64,000 nucleotides of DNA from UBA8514 sp034933685 (GTDB lineage: Bacteria > Bacillota > Clostridia > Lachnospirales > Anaerotignaceae). The translations under genes and the position numbers were made by a program. Below, one piece after another: positions 24,772-33,610 of this stretch; position 1 is the stretch's first letter; every line of letters starts with the position of its first letter. Location: assembly GCA_034933685.1 (NCBI GenBank), contig JAYFNB010000018.1:136938-200937 (forward strand), read 5' to 3'. Under the pieces are notes generated by a model, which worked only from the letters and a program-made list of their open reading frames with translations, did not search any database and was not told where the DNA came from.

Positions 24772-26067
24772 ATGAGTAAAAATAGAGAATATAAATTTGA
24801 AACATTACAGCTTCACGTGGGACAGGAAAGTGCTGACCCGGCAACAGATGCAAGAGCGGTACCAATTTATCAAACAACAAGCTATGTGTTTAAAAATAGT
24901 GACCATGCAGCGGCACGCTTTAATCTTACAGATGCCGGTAATATTTATGGCAGACTTACAAACCCAACGCAGGATGTATTTGAGAGAAGAATTGCTGCAC
25001 TTGAAGGTGGCGCTGCTGCCCTTGGTGTTGCATCAGGTGCCGCAGCAATAAGCTATACAATTCAAAACCTTGCAAAAGCAGGTGATCATATTGTGGCAGC
25101 CTCGACCATATATGGAGGAACATATAATTTGTTGGCACATACCCTTACGGAGTATGGTATTACAACAACCTTTGTAGATGGAGATAATTTAGAGAATTTC
25201 CAAAATGCTATTAAGTCAAACACAAAAGCAATATTTATTGAAACTTTGGGAAATCCTAATGCAAGCATTATAGATGTGGACAAGGTTGCAGAAGTTGCAC
25301 ACAACAATAAGATACCACTTGTAGTGGACAACACATTTGCTACACCATATCTTTTTAGACCAATTGAACATGGAGCCGACATTGTTGTACATTCCGCAAC
25401 AAAATTTATTGGAGGCCATGGCACGGCGTTGGGAGGAGTTATTGTTGATAGTGGTGAGTTTGACTGGGAAGAAAGCGGTAAGTTTGCAAGTCTTGTAGAG
25501 CCAAACCCAAGCTATCACGGCATTAGTTTTACTAAAGCTGTTGGTGCGGCGGCATTTGTAACAAAAATAAGAGCAATTTTACTTAGAGATACAGGTGCAA
25601 CATTAGCACCACTTCATGCATTCTTTTTTCTTCAGGGGCTGGAAACACTTTCTTTAAGGGTTGAACGTCATGTAGAGAATGCGCTTAAAGTAGTCGAGTT
25701 TTTAAATACTCATTCGCAGGTGGAAAGAGTTAATCATCCATCATTAGTGGGAAATAAATATAATGGCCTTTATAATAAATATTTTCCAAGGGGTGCAGGT
25801 TCAATTTTTACCTTTGAAATTAAAGGCGGAGAAAAAGAAGCAAAGCAGTTTATTGATAATCTAAAAGTATTTTCGTTGCTTGCAAATGTAGCAGATGTAA
25901 AATCTTTAGTTATTCATCCTGCTTCAACAACACATTCACAGATGACAGAAGCAGAACTTATTGAAAGTGGAATTAAGCCCAATACAATAAGATTATCTAT
26001 TGGAACAGAACATATAGATGATATTATTTATGATTTAGAGGAAGCATTCAGAGGAGTTGAAGAATAA
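24772..26067 (+). CDS. metY: O-acetylhomoserine aminocarboxypropyltransferase (sulfhydrylase)
   Basis: This PLP enzyme makes homocysteine from O-acetylhomoserine and sulfide, feeding methionine synthesis; some members also work on O-acetylserine. The N-terminus has FETLQLHVGQ and AVPIYQTTSYVFK. The cofactor lysine is in SATKFIGGHG, and the IETLGNPN motif binds PLP. The length of 431 residues fits the family. The ATG follows GGAGG. Its stop overlaps the cysK start by one base, so the two are co-translated behind the cysteine-rich leader peptide. Confidence 0.93.
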   Translation: MSKNREYKFETLQLHVGQESADPATDARAVPIYQTTSYVFKNSDHAAARFNLTDAGNIYGRLTNPTQDVFERRIAALEGGAAALGVASGAAAISYTIQNLAKAGDHIVAASTIYGGTYNLLAHTLTEYGITTTFVDGDNLENFQNAIKSNTKAIFIETLGNPNASIIDVDKVAEVAHNNKIPLVVDNTFATPYLFRPIEHGADIVVHSATKFIGGHGTALGGVIVDSGEFDWEESGKFASLVEPNPSYHGISFTKAVGAAAFVTKIRAILLRDTGATLAPLHAFFFLQGLETLSLRVERHVENALKVVEFLNTHSQVERVNHPSLVGNKYNGLYNKYFPRGAGSIFTFEIKGGEKEAKQFIDNLKVFSLLANVADVKSLVIHPASTTHSQMTEAELIESGIKPNTIRLSIGTEHIDDIIYDLEEAFRGVEE

Positions 26068-26996
26068 TGGGTTTTTATACTTCAGTTACACAGTTAATTG
26101 GTAAAACACCCCTTATAGAACTTAAAAATTATGAAAAAAATAATAATCTTAACTCAACAATACTTGTAAAGGTTGAATTTTTTAACCCTGCAGGCAGTGT
26201 TAAAGATAGAATTGCAAAGGCAATGATTGAAGATGCTGAAGAAAAAGGGTTATTGAATGAAGATACAATAATTATAGAGCCTACCAGCGGTAACACTGGT
26301 ATTGGCATATCAGCGGTAGCTGCATCAAAAGGTTATAAGGTTATACTTACAATGCCAGAAACTATGAGTGTTGAAAGAAGAAGTTTGCTAAAAGCTTATG
26401 GTGCAAAGCTTGTATTAACTGATGGAACAAAGGGAATGAAGGGCGCAATTGAAGAGGCTCAAAACCTAAATAAAATAACTGAAAACAGCATTATTTTAAG
26501 TCAGTTTACAAACAAAGCAAACCCACAAATACATGAAAAAACAACAGGTCTAGAAATATGGGAGGATACAGAAGGAAAAGTGGATATATTTGTTGCAGGT
26601 GTTGGCACAGGTGGAACAATAACAGGTGTTAGCAAAGCACTTAAAGCAAAAAATCCTAATGTTAAAGTTGTAGCTATAGAGCCGGCAAGCTCTCCAGTTT
26701 TAACAAAAGGAACAGCAGGGCCACATAAAATACAGGGTATAGGTGCAGGATTTGTACCAGAAACGCTTGATACAAGTGCCTATGATGAGGTAATAGCTGT
26801 AGAAAATGAAGATGCCTTTGAAACAGGACGTGAAATTGCTCAAAATGAAGGACTGCTTGTTGGCATTTCATCTGGGGCAGCAGTTTGGGCGGCAAAAGAA
26901 CTGGCAAATAGGGCTGGAAACAAAGGCAAAGTAATAGTTGTTCTTTTAGCAGACACGGGAGAGAGATATCTTTCAACTCCTATGTTTTCGAAATAA
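26067..26996 (+). CDS. cysK: Cysteine synthase A (O-acetylserine sulfhydrylase)
   Basis: This PLP enzyme makes cysteine from O-acetylserine and sulfide. The cofactor lysine is in PAGSVKDRIAKAM, the substrate loop TSGNTGIGI follows, and GTGGTITG holds the phosphate. The length of 309 residues is standard for CysK. It shares an operon with metY. Regulation by the upstream dyad and the cysteine-rich leader peptide is likely, since cysteine is the end product of this gene. Confidence 0.95.
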   Translation: MGFYTSVTQLIGKTPLIELKNYEKNNNLNSTILVKVEFFNPAGSVKDRIAKAMIEDAEEKGLLNEDTIIIEPTSGNTGIGISAVAASKGYKVILTMPETMSVERRSLLKAYGAKLVLTDGTKGMKGAIEEAQNLNKITENSIILSQFTNKANPQIHEKTTGLEIWEDTEGKVDIFVAGVGTGGTITGVSKALKAKNPNVKVVAIEPASSPVLTKGTAGPHKIQGIGAGFVPETLDTSAYDEVIAVENEDAFETGREIAQNEGLLVGISSGAAVWAAKELANRAGNKGKVIVVLLADTGERYLSTPMFSK

Positions 26997-27020
26997 CAAG
27001 AAATGTTACAGACATGAAAA

Positions 27021-27046
27021 GGGCAGACTGCTTAATCTGTCTGCCC
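27021..27046 (-). terminator. Terminator of the XRE regulator gene
   Basis: GGGCAGAC and GTCTGCCC form an eight-bp stem. On the minus strand it is followed by TTTT, which fits termination of the XRE gene. On the plus strand no T-run follows, so cysK may stop less sharply here. Confidence 0.65.
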
Positions 27047-27058
27047 AAATATAGCTGC

Positions 27059-27472
27059 TCATTCTTGTTCTTGTGATTTTGATTTGTACTGTACTGTATC
27101 CTGTGCAACCTTAAGAGGTTTTGTCTGGTTCTGCGTAGTTCTAAGCTGTCTGTCCAATATCCAGCGCATAAAATCTTCTAAGGTATCCCGTTTACCTTGT
27201 TCAAGAGCAGTATAAACGTTTTTAAATTCGTTAAATTGCTCAGGATAATCTCTTTCAACATAAGGGTTCCTTACATCGTTAACGCAAAGTAAATAGTCCA
27301 AAGATACATCAAAGTATTCTGCAATCTTTTTTAAATCCTTAATGGACGGCTCATTTCTGCCGGACTCATAGTTCGAGATGGCGGTATAACCATAATTAAG
27401 AATATTTCCCAAAGCACTTTGGGTAAGCTTTCTTTCTTTTCTAAGGCTTTTCAGTCGTTCTTTAAATTCCAT
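27059..27472 (-). CDS. XRE family helix-turn-helix regulator
   Basis: This 137-residue protein has an N-terminal Cro/C1-type HTH: FKERLKSLRKERKLTQSALG, then GYTAISNYESGRNEPSIKDL and the following IAEYFDVSLDYLL. The C-terminal half (residues 70-137) is charged and not recognised. The ATG at 27472 follows GAGGTGAC; a longer in-frame start at 27571 has no supporting site. It lies divergent from nifS and convergent with cysK, between the cysteine and Fe-S genes. It may sense a related stress, but no ligand can be read. Confidence 0.85.
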   Translation of the reverse strand: MEFKERLKSLRKERKLTQSALGNILNYGYTAISNYESGRNEPSIKDLKKIAEYFDVSLDYLLCVNDVRNPYVERDYPEQFNEFKNVYTALEQGKRDTLEDFMRWILDRQLRTTQNQTKPLKVAQDTVQYKSKSQEQE

Positions 27473-27629
27473 TTTTGTCACCTCGGATACTTTCAGTAGA
27501 TATAATATAAATAAGAATAGAATAGGAGCCGCTTGTTTAGGTATGTTGCGTTTTGAAACAATAAATAGCAAAAAATACGCTAAACCCTAGAGAACATTAT
27601 ATTGTTATTTTGCATTAAATGAAATAACA

Positions 27630-27671
27630 TTTCACAAAGTGAAAACTAACAGTCATAAAAATCGAACTGTT
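27630..27671. promoter_or_regulatory. Two inverted repeats in the XRE-nifS divergent region
   Basis: TTTCAC-AAA-GTGAAA (27630-27644) and AACAGT-N12-ACTGTT (27648-27671) lie about 60-100 bases before nifS. They are possible operators, perhaps for the XRE protein. The remaining sequence of this 258-base region shows only AT-rich promoter-like DNA. Confidence 0.4.
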
Positions 27672-27730
27672 ATATACAAATATTTTTAACATTTGCGAAC
27701 AAAATAATTCAAATAAAAAGGAGGTTTATT

Positions 27731-28918
27731 ATGGAAAAATTAATTTATATGGATAACGCAGCAACTACTCCTGTAAGGAAAGAGGTATTAGATATTATTA
27801 TACCTTATTTTACCACGAAATACGGCAATGCTTCAAGTGTTTATAAACTTGGGCAGGCAAGCAAAAAAGCGGTAGAGGCAGCTAGAGAACAGGTGGCTCA
27901 AGCACTAGGTGCAGATGTATCTGAAATCTATTTTACAGCAGGAGGAAGCGAAAGCGATAATTGGGCATTACGTGGAGTTACTGAAGCTCTTAAAGAAAAG
28001 GGAAATCATATTATTACCACGAATATTGAACATCATGCAATTTTGCATACATCACAATATCTTGAAGAAAATGGGTTTGATGTAACTTATTTACCTGTTG
28101 ATGAATATGGAAAAGTTAACATTGGTGAACTTGAAGCAGCCATTAGACCAACAACCATTTTAATTTCTATAATGATGGCAAACAATGAAATTGGCACGAT
28201 TGAGCCAATAGCACAAATTGGTGAAATAGCACATAAACATGGAATTACATTCCATACAGATGCGGTTCAGGCTGTAGGGCATGTTCCAATTGATGTTAAT
28301 AAAATGAATATAGACCTTCTTTCTCTTTCGGGACATAAGTTAGGTGCACCAAAAGGAATTGGAGCAATTTATATTAGAAAAGGAACAAAAATTAAACAGT
28401 TTATTTTTGGAGGAGCTCAGGAAAGAAAAAGACGTGCTGGAACTGAAAATGTACCAGCTATTGTTGGACTTGGAAAAGCAATAGAACTTGCTAGTGAAGA
28501 AATGGCCGAAGAGGTAAAAAGACTTACAGCACTTAGGGATAAGCTTATTAACGGAATTATGCAAGCAGTGCCAAACGCACGCCTTAACGGACACCCAACA
28601 GACAGACTTCCAGGCAATTGTAATATTTCATTTGCTTTTGTTGAAGGTGAATCAGTTCTTATGCTTTTGGATATGAACGGAATTTGTGCTTCAAGTGGTT
28701 CAGCCTGTACATCAGGAAGTTTAGACCCATCACACGTGCTGTTGGCACTTGGCCTTAAACATGAAGAGGCACATGGTTCTGTACGTCTTACCCTTGGGTA
28801 TGAAAATACAGAGGAAGATGTGGATTATGTGCTTGAAAAATTACCTTCTATCATTGAAAGGCTAAGAAGTATGTCACCACTTTACGAAGACTATATTAAT
28901 GGAAAAAATAACGCATAA
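27731..28918 (+). CDS. nifS: Cysteine desulfurase, NifS/IscS type
   Basis: This PLP enzyme takes sulfur from cysteine for Fe-S clusters and tRNA thiolation. The N-terminus MDNAATTPVRKEVLD is typical. PLP is held by Lys in SLSGHKLGAPKG, and the active-site Cys is in SSGSACTSGSLDPSH. The length of 395 residues is normal. It is followed at 31 bases by nifU and then mnmA, so sulfur transfer to Fe-S clusters and to tRNA is linked. The ATG follows AAGGAGG. Confidence 0.96.
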   Translation: MEKLIYMDNAATTPVRKEVLDIIIPYFTTKYGNASSVYKLGQASKKAVEAAREQVAQALGADVSEIYFTAGGSESDNWALRGVTEALKEKGNHIITTNIEHHAILHTSQYLEENGFDVTYLPVDEYGKVNIGELEAAIRPTTILISIMMANNEIGTIEPIAQIGEIAHKHGITFHTDAVQAVGHVPIDVNKMNIDLLSLSGHKLGAPKGIGAIYIRKGTKIKQFIFGGAQERKRRAGTENVPAIVGLGKAIELASEEMAEEVKRLTALRDKLINGIMQAVPNARLNGHPTDRLPGNCNISFAFVEGESVLMLLDMNGICASSGSACTSGSLDPSHVLLALGLKHEEAHGSVRLTLGYENTEEDVDYVLEKLPSIIERLRSMSPLYEDYINGKNNA

Positions 28919-28949
28919 TTGCAGAAAATATACAAAGGAGGAATAGATT

Positions 28950-29378
28950 ATGGAATACAGCGAAAAAGTAATGGATCATTTTATGAACCCAAGAAACATG
29001 GGAACAATTGATAATGCCAGCGGTGTTGGGCGTGTTGGCAATGCAAAATGCGGAGATATTATGCAGGTGTATTTGCAAATCGAGAACGATAAAATAGTGG
29101 ACGCAAAATTTAAAACCTTTGGTTGTGGTGCAGCAATTGCCACAAGTAGCATGGCAACAGAGCTTGTTAAGGGCAGAACAATACAGGAGGCTTTGAAGGT
29201 AACAAATAAAGCCGTAATGGAGGCTTTGGACGGACTTCCACCAGTAAAAGTTCACTGTTCGCTTTTGGCAGAAGAGGCTCTTAATGCTGCATTGTGGGAT
29301 TATGCGAAGAAGCACAATATTGCTATTGAAGGACTTAAAGAGCCAGTTGAAGATATTGAAGGGCATTGCCATATATAA
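28950..29378 (+). CDS. nifU: Fe-S cluster assembly scaffold, NifU/IscU N-terminal type
   Basis: This scaffold protein assembles [2Fe-2S] clusters from NifS sulfur. The three conserved cysteines are in NAKCGDIM, FGCGAAIA and VHCSLLAEE. The length of 142 residues corresponds to the IscU-like N-terminal domain of NifU. It begins EYSEKVMDHFMNPRNMG, a family signature. A terminator follows, so it ends the nifS-nifU unit. Confidence 0.95.
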   Translation: MEYSEKVMDHFMNPRNMGTIDNASGVGRVGNAKCGDIMQVYLQIENDKIVDAKFKTFGCGAAIATSSMATELVKGRTIQEALKVTNKAVMEALDGLPPVKVHCSLLAEEALNAALWDYAKKHNIAIEGLKEPVEDIEGHCHI

Positions 29379-29388
29379 ATATTAGTAG

Positions 29389-29428
29389 CAACGAGAAAAA
29401 TGTGCATTAATGTACATTTTTTTCGTTG
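29389..29428 (+). terminator. Terminator of nifS-nifU
   Basis: CAACGA (29389-29394) pairs with TCGTTG (29423-29428), extended inward by AAAAATGT/ACATTTTT, and the right arm is rich in T. It lies ten bases after nifU. Confidence 0.7.
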
Positions 29429-29493
29429 TGTATAGGTGTTAAGGAAGATTTATGATATAATAATGGATAATATAATAGAAATGCGGTGATATT

Positions 29494-30567
29494 TTGAGCA
29501 AAGGCAAAGTTGTTGTGGGTATGTCTGGAGGCGTTGATAGTTCAGTTACAGCATACCTTTTAAAGCAGGAAGGCTACGAGGTTATTGGTGCTACAATGCA
29601 GATTTGGCAGGACGAGCCTGTTGAACCCGAAGACGGAGGCTGCTGTGGACTTTCGGCAGTTGATGATGCAAGGCGAGTGGCTAATATGCTGGATATACCT
29701 TATTATGTGATGAATTTTAAAAATGAGTTTAAGTGTACAGTTATAGATTATTTTGTGGACGAATATCTGCATGGACGAACACCTAACCCATGTATTGCCT
29801 GTAACAGATATGTTAAATGGCAGGCACTTTTAAACAGAAGCATGGAAATAGGTGCGGACTATATTGCAACAGGACATTATGCCAAAATTGAGGTTTTTCC
29901 AAAAACAGGTCGTTACACTCTTAGAATGTCCGATGCTAAGGCAAAAGACCAGACATATGTGCTTTACAACCTTACACAGGAACAGCTTAAAAAAACTTTA
30001 ATGCCAATTGGTGAATACAATAAGGACGAAGTAAGAAAAATTGCCGAGGAAATAGGACTTAGAGTTGCAAACAAGCCAGACAGTATGGAAATTTGTTTTA
30101 TACCCGACGATGATTATGGAAAATTCATTGAAGAAAACTCTGACAAAAAAATATCACAAGGTAACTTTGTTGATATGGATGGAAAAATTTTGGGCAGACA
30201 CAAGGGGATTGTATATTATACTGTGGGGCAGAGAAAAGGTCTTGGCATAGCTTTTGGAAAGCCCATGTTTGTTTATGAAATACGCCCTAAAACCAATGAG
30301 GTTGTACTTTGCGAAAATTCAAGCTTATTTAAAACAACGGTGCGTGCCAACAGAGTTAATTTTATGGCATTTGAAACAATAGAGGGCGAAGTGCGCTTTG
30401 AAGCAAAAATACGTTATAGCCATAAGAAAGCACCGTGTATAGTTAGGGTTATTGACGAAGACACCATAGAGTGTGTGTTTGATGAACCTCAAAGAGCAAT
30501 TACACCTGGTCAGGCACTTGTTGTATATGACGGAGATTATGTGGTTTGTGGTGGAACAATATATTAA
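29494..30567 (+). CDS. mnmA: tRNA-specific 2-thiouridylase MnmA
   Basis: This enzyme puts sulfur on U34 of tRNA for Lys, Glu and Gln, using ATP and persulfide from NifS. The ATP motif GMSGGVDSSVTAYLL opens the protein. The catalytic cysteines are in PNPCIACNRYVK (near residue 100) and EICFIPDDDYG. The start is TTG at 29494, after GCGGTGAT, giving 357 residues. Its place after nifS-nifU is common in Clostridia, since the desulfurase is its sulfur donor. Confidence 0.95.
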   Translation: MSKGKVVVGMSGGVDSSVTAYLLKQEGYEVIGATMQIWQDEPVEPEDGGCCGLSAVDDARRVANMLDIPYYVMNFKNEFKCTVIDYFVDEYLHGRTPNPCIACNRYVKWQALLNRSMEIGADYIATGHYAKIEVFPKTGRYTLRMSDAKAKDQTYVLYNLTQEQLKKTLMPIGEYNKDEVRKIAEEIGLRVANKPDSMEICFIPDDDYGKFIEENSDKKISQGNFVDMDGKILGRHKGIVYYTVGQRKGLGIAFGKPMFVYEIRPKTNEVVLCENSSLFKTTVRANRVNFMAFETIEGEVRFEAKIRYSHKKAPCIVRVIDEDTIECVFDEPQRAITPGQALVVYDGDYVVCGGTIY

Positions 30568-30588
30568 AATTATTACTTTTATTTTTTC

Positions 30589-30616
30589 TTGCGTTATGGG
30601 AAAAATGTGGTATAAT
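30589..30616 (+). promoter_or_regulatory. Promoter of glyA
   Basis: TTGCGT (30589-30594) and TATAAT (30611-30616) are 16 bases apart and give a leader of about 120 bases before the glyA start. Confidence 0.65.
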
Positions 30617-30619
30617 ATC

Positions 30620-30715
30620 GATATGTGTCTTTAAAATGGACATATGTTCTCCAAGTGTGGGCATATGACTATGGCGAACGCACTTTTATTTATTTTGGCA
30701 TTTGCTTGCCAATAT
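30620..30715 (+). promoter_or_regulatory. Structured leader of glyA, candidate attenuator
   Basis: AAGTGTG (30653-30659) pairs with CGCACTT (30679-30685). TTGGCA (30695-30700) pairs with TGCCAA (30707-30712) and is followed by TATTTTAATTT, which resembles a weak terminator. Two CATATG boxes upstream can pair with each other. The overall form suggests an attenuator or riboswitch; no known family was recognised. Confidence 0.4.
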
Positions 30716-30743
30716 TTTAATTTAAATACGGAGGATGATATTG

Positions 30744-31979
30744 ATGGATTTAGAATTCGGTGAAGTAAGAAAAAGCGACCCTGAGCTTGCGGAAGCAATT
30801 GTGAAAGAGCTTGGAAGACAGAGGAATAATATAGAGCTTATAGCATCTGAAAATTTTGTTTCAAAGGCAGTTATGGAAGCAATGGGCTCACCTCTTACAA
30901 ATAAATATGCAGAAGGTTACCCAGGTAAACGTTATTACGGCGGTTGTAAGGAAGTTGACGTTGCAGAAAACCTTGCTATTGAAAGAGCAAAACAGCTTTT
31001 TGGTTGTGATCATGTAAATGTTCAGCCTCATTCTGGTGCATCGGCAAACACTGCTGTTTATTTTGCTATGCTTAAACCAGGAGATACTATAATGGGTATG
31101 AACCTTAATCATGGTGGACATCTTACTCATGGAAGCCCTGTTAATATTTCGGGCAAATACTTCAATATTGTGCCTTATGGCGTAGACGAAACAGGCTTCA
31201 TTGACTATGATGAGCTTGAAAAAATTGCAATTGAAACAAAACCTAAGATGATAGTTGCAGGTGCAAGCGCATATGCAAGAACAATTGACTTCCCACGCCT
31301 TCAGGCAATTTCAAAAGAGGTTGGGGCCTATCTTTTGGTGGATATTGCTCATATTGCAGGGCTTGTGGTTGCTGGCGAGCATCCATCTCCAGTACCATAT
31401 GCCGATTTTGTGACAACAACAACGCACAAAACCTTGAGAGGACCAAGAGGCGGAATGATTATGTGCAAGGCAGAATATGCACAGGCTATTGATAAGGCTA
31501 TTTTCCCAGGACTTCAAGGCGGACCACTTATGCACGTTATTGCGGCAAAAGCAGTATGCTTTAAGGAAGCTTTACAGCCTGAGTATAAGGCGTATATAAA
31601 GCAAGTTGTTAAAAATGCTGTAGCTCTTTCAGATGGTTTAAAGGCTAACGGAATTGATATTGTTTCAGGTGGTACAGATAATCACCTTATGCTTGTTGAT
31701 TTAAGAAGTGTTAACCTTACTGGAAAAGAAGCTGAAAAACTTCTTGATGAGGTTGGAGTTACATGCAACAAAAATACAATTCCTTTTGATCCACAAAGCC
31801 CATTTGTTACAAGCGGTATTCGTGTTGGAACACCAGCGGTTACAAGCCGTGGCATGAAGGAAGAAGACATGAAGGAAATTGCTGATATAATTGCAATGGT
31901 GCTTAAAGACTTTGATGCAAACAAAGAAGAAGCAAGAAAAAAAGTTGCCGCTCTTACAAATAAACATCCATTATATTAA
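30744..31979 (+). CDS. glyA: Serine hydroxymethyltransferase
   Basis: This PLP enzyme converts serine and tetrahydrofolate into glycine and methylene-THF, the main source of one-carbon units. The cofactor lysine is in VTTTTHKTLRGPRGG. The N-terminal ELIASENFVSKAV and the NVQPHSGASAN segment are typical. The ATG at 30744 has GGAGG nine bases before it, which is better than the ATG at 30735. The product is 411 residues, normal for the family. The long leader suggests control at RNA level. Confidence 0.97.
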   Translation: MDLEFGEVRKSDPELAEAIVKELGRQRNNIELIASENFVSKAVMEAMGSPLTNKYAEGYPGKRYYGGCKEVDVAENLAIERAKQLFGCDHVNVQPHSGASANTAVYFAMLKPGDTIMGMNLNHGGHLTHGSPVNISGKYFNIVPYGVDETGFIDYDELEKIAIETKPKMIVAGASAYARTIDFPRLQAISKEVGAYLLVDIAHIAGLVVAGEHPSPVPYADFVTTTTHKTLRGPRGGMIMCKAEYAQAIDKAIFPGLQGGPLMHVIAAKAVCFKEALQPEYKAYIKQVVKNAVALSDGLKANGIDIVSGGTDNHLMLVDLRSVNLTGKEAEKLLDEVGVTCNKNTIPFDPQSPFVTSGIRVGTPAVTSRGMKEEDMKEIADIIAMVLKDFDANKEEARKKVAALTNKHPLY

Positions 31980-31984
31980 ATTTG

Positions 31985-32016
31985 AAAAGCCCTGTTTATT
32001 CAGGGCTTTTGCTTTT
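31985..32016 (+). terminator. Terminator of glyA
   Basis: AAAAGCCCTG and CAGGGCTTTT form a perfect ten-bp stem around a TTTATT loop, followed by a T-rich run. It lies just past the stop codon. Confidence 0.9.
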
Positions 32017-32017
32017 C

Positions 32018-32046
32018 TTGACAATAACGTGTATTCATACTAAAAT
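32018..32046 (+). promoter_or_regulatory. Promoter of the CNNM/CorC gene
   Basis: TTGACA (32018-32023) and TAAAAT (32041-32046) are 17 bases apart, directly after the glyA terminator. Its position rules out any protein start before about 32053. Confidence 0.85.
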
Positions 32047-32086
32047 GGTAAGCATATATACGAAAATTTGGGAGGACAAAAATATT

Positions 32087-33409
32087 TTGAGCGTAAGTAT
32101 AATAATTATTATTGCAATAATTGTTGTTTACGGATTTTTAAAAATACTAGAAACAGCATTTATTGAAATAAATATAAATAAAATTAAATTTGCCGCAGAC
32201 AGTGGAGATGAAATGTATTCTGCACTTTATGAGCATTTAAAAAAAATAGATAGCCTCACAGCGTCTATTCAGTTTGGTGCAATTTTGTGTTGTATAGGTG
32301 CGGCCATTATTAGTATGAAAACTTTTTTACCATCAACTACTAAAATTTTTGTTGGGTTTGGAATAAATTCCTTAGTAGCAGCCTTTTTTGCTGGGGCAGT
32401 AATTGTTGTTGTGCTTGCAATGCTTTTGTTGCTTTTTGGCAATCTTTTGCCTAAAAAAATTGGTATAAGGCACTGTGAGAATATGGTTTTTTCAACAATA
32501 CGCCAAATAACGGTTATTTCTGCAATTCTAAGTCCTGCCGTTATGCTTTGCCTTGGTTTATCACATTTATTCGGCAGGGGTTTAGGTATTAATCCAAGGG
32601 AAGAAGATGATAATGTAACTGAAGAGGAAATACGTTTTTTGGTGGATGCAGGCGAGGATAACGGTGCTATTGACGAAAATGAAAAGGAAATGATTAACAA
32701 TATTTTTGAGTTTGACAATACACTTGTTGGAGATGTTGCAACACATAGAACTGATATTGTAGCCGTTGGGTTAAATTCTACACTAGAAGATATCTTAACA
32801 ATAATTAGCGAAGAAAAGTTTTCAAGAATACCTGTTTATGATGAAAATATTGATGACATAATTGGTTTTTTTCGTGTAAGAGATTTGCTGAAATTTTATG
32901 CAGATGGCAGTAATGGGAAAAATTTTAAATTTAATGATATAATACTCGAACCATATTTTGTGCCATTTTCAAAAAAAACAGATGAACTTTTTGAGGATAT
33001 GCAAAAAAACAAGGTGCAAATGGCTATTGTTATTGATGAGTATGGCGGTACGGCAGGTATTGTAACAATGGAGGACTTAATTGAAGAAATAGTAGGTAAT
33101 ATATTTGACGAATATGATGTTGACGAAGAAGAAATTCGTGAAATTGATGAAAATACATTTCTTGTAAAGGGAACAACACAAATTGATGAAGTTGAGGAGT
33201 TATTTAACATTAAATTTGAAGACAACAGTTACTATGATACAATAGGCGGTTTTATAATTGGCCAACTTGGCAGAATACCTGACGAAGAGGAACGCCCTAA
33301 AATTACTGTTGGAAATTTAGAATTTAAAATTGAAAAAATAGACGACAAAAGAATCGAGCTCATCAAAATTCACAAAATCATAGAAGTTAATGAGACTAAT
33401 CTTCAATAA
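32087..33409 (+). CDS. CNNM/CorC-type transporter-associated protein (hemolysin family)
   Basis: This 440-residue protein has an N-terminal DUF21/CNNM membrane domain of about four helices, then two CBS motifs (VGDVATHRTDIVAVG and VQMAIVIDEYGGTAG) and a C-terminal CorC_HlyC domain. Such proteins are linked to Mg2+ or Co2+ efflux. The start is TTG at 32087, with GGGAGG 11 bases earlier. Longer in-frame starts would fall before the promoter start site and are excluded. The hemolysin label is historical. Confidence 0.9.
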   Translation: MSVSIIIIIAIIVVYGFLKILETAFIEININKIKFAADSGDEMYSALYEHLKKIDSLTASIQFGAILCCIGAAIISMKTFLPSTTKIFVGFGINSLVAAFFAGAVIVVVLAMLLLLFGNLLPKKIGIRHCENMVFSTIRQITVISAILSPAVMLCLGLSHLFGRGLGINPREEDDNVTEEEIRFLVDAGEDNGAIDENEKEMINNIFEFDNTLVGDVATHRTDIVAVGLNSTLEDILTIISEEKFSRIPVYDENIDDIIGFFRVRDLLKFYADGSNGKNFKFNDIILEPYFVPFSKKTDELFEDMQKNKVQMAIVIDEYGGTAGIVTMEDLIEEIVGNIFDEYDVDEEEIREIDENTFLVKGTTQIDEVEELFNIKFEDNSYYDTIGGFIIGQLGRIPDEEERPKITVGNLEFKIEKIDDKRIELIKIHKIIEVNETNLQ

Positions 33410-33420
33410 AAATAGTTTGA

Positions 33421-33456
33421 GAACATTGGAAGAAATTTCGATGTTCTTTATTTTTT
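33421..33456 (+). terminator. Terminator of the CNNM/CorC gene
   Basis: GAACAT (33421-33426) and ATGTTC (33441-33446) pair, with an inner GAA/TTC helix, and are followed by TTTATTTTTTT. Confidence 0.85.
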
Positions 33457-33610
33457 TAAAAAAGACATAATAATTGTAGATGTTTAATTTCAAAAAATTT
33501 CAAATCCTCAAAATTTCAAAAACCTTATAAAAACGTATATTCATATAATTATTGTCTGCATAGCAAGGTGTGTTTAGGGTCATCTTAAACCATGAGGAGG
33601 GTGAAAAGCT

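Noticed and set aside
30620..30715. Glycine, THF or ZTP riboswitch before glyA
   Set aside because: The conserved cores of these families were looked for and not found. The element stays unnamed.
31982..32086. N-terminal extension of the CNNM/CorC protein into the glyA terminator
   Set aside because: It contains the glyA terminator and the gene's own promoter, so it cannot be translated from that promoter.
33480..33525. AATTTCAAA repeated three times before spoIVB
   Set aside because: It is low-complexity AT-rich sequence in a promoter gap and spacing is irregular. I see no reason to treat it as an operator array.
33535..33565. Sigma-G promoter for spoIVB (GTATA and CATAGCA)
   Set aside because: The -10 match is poor and the 19-base spacer is long, so it was not listed as a feature.
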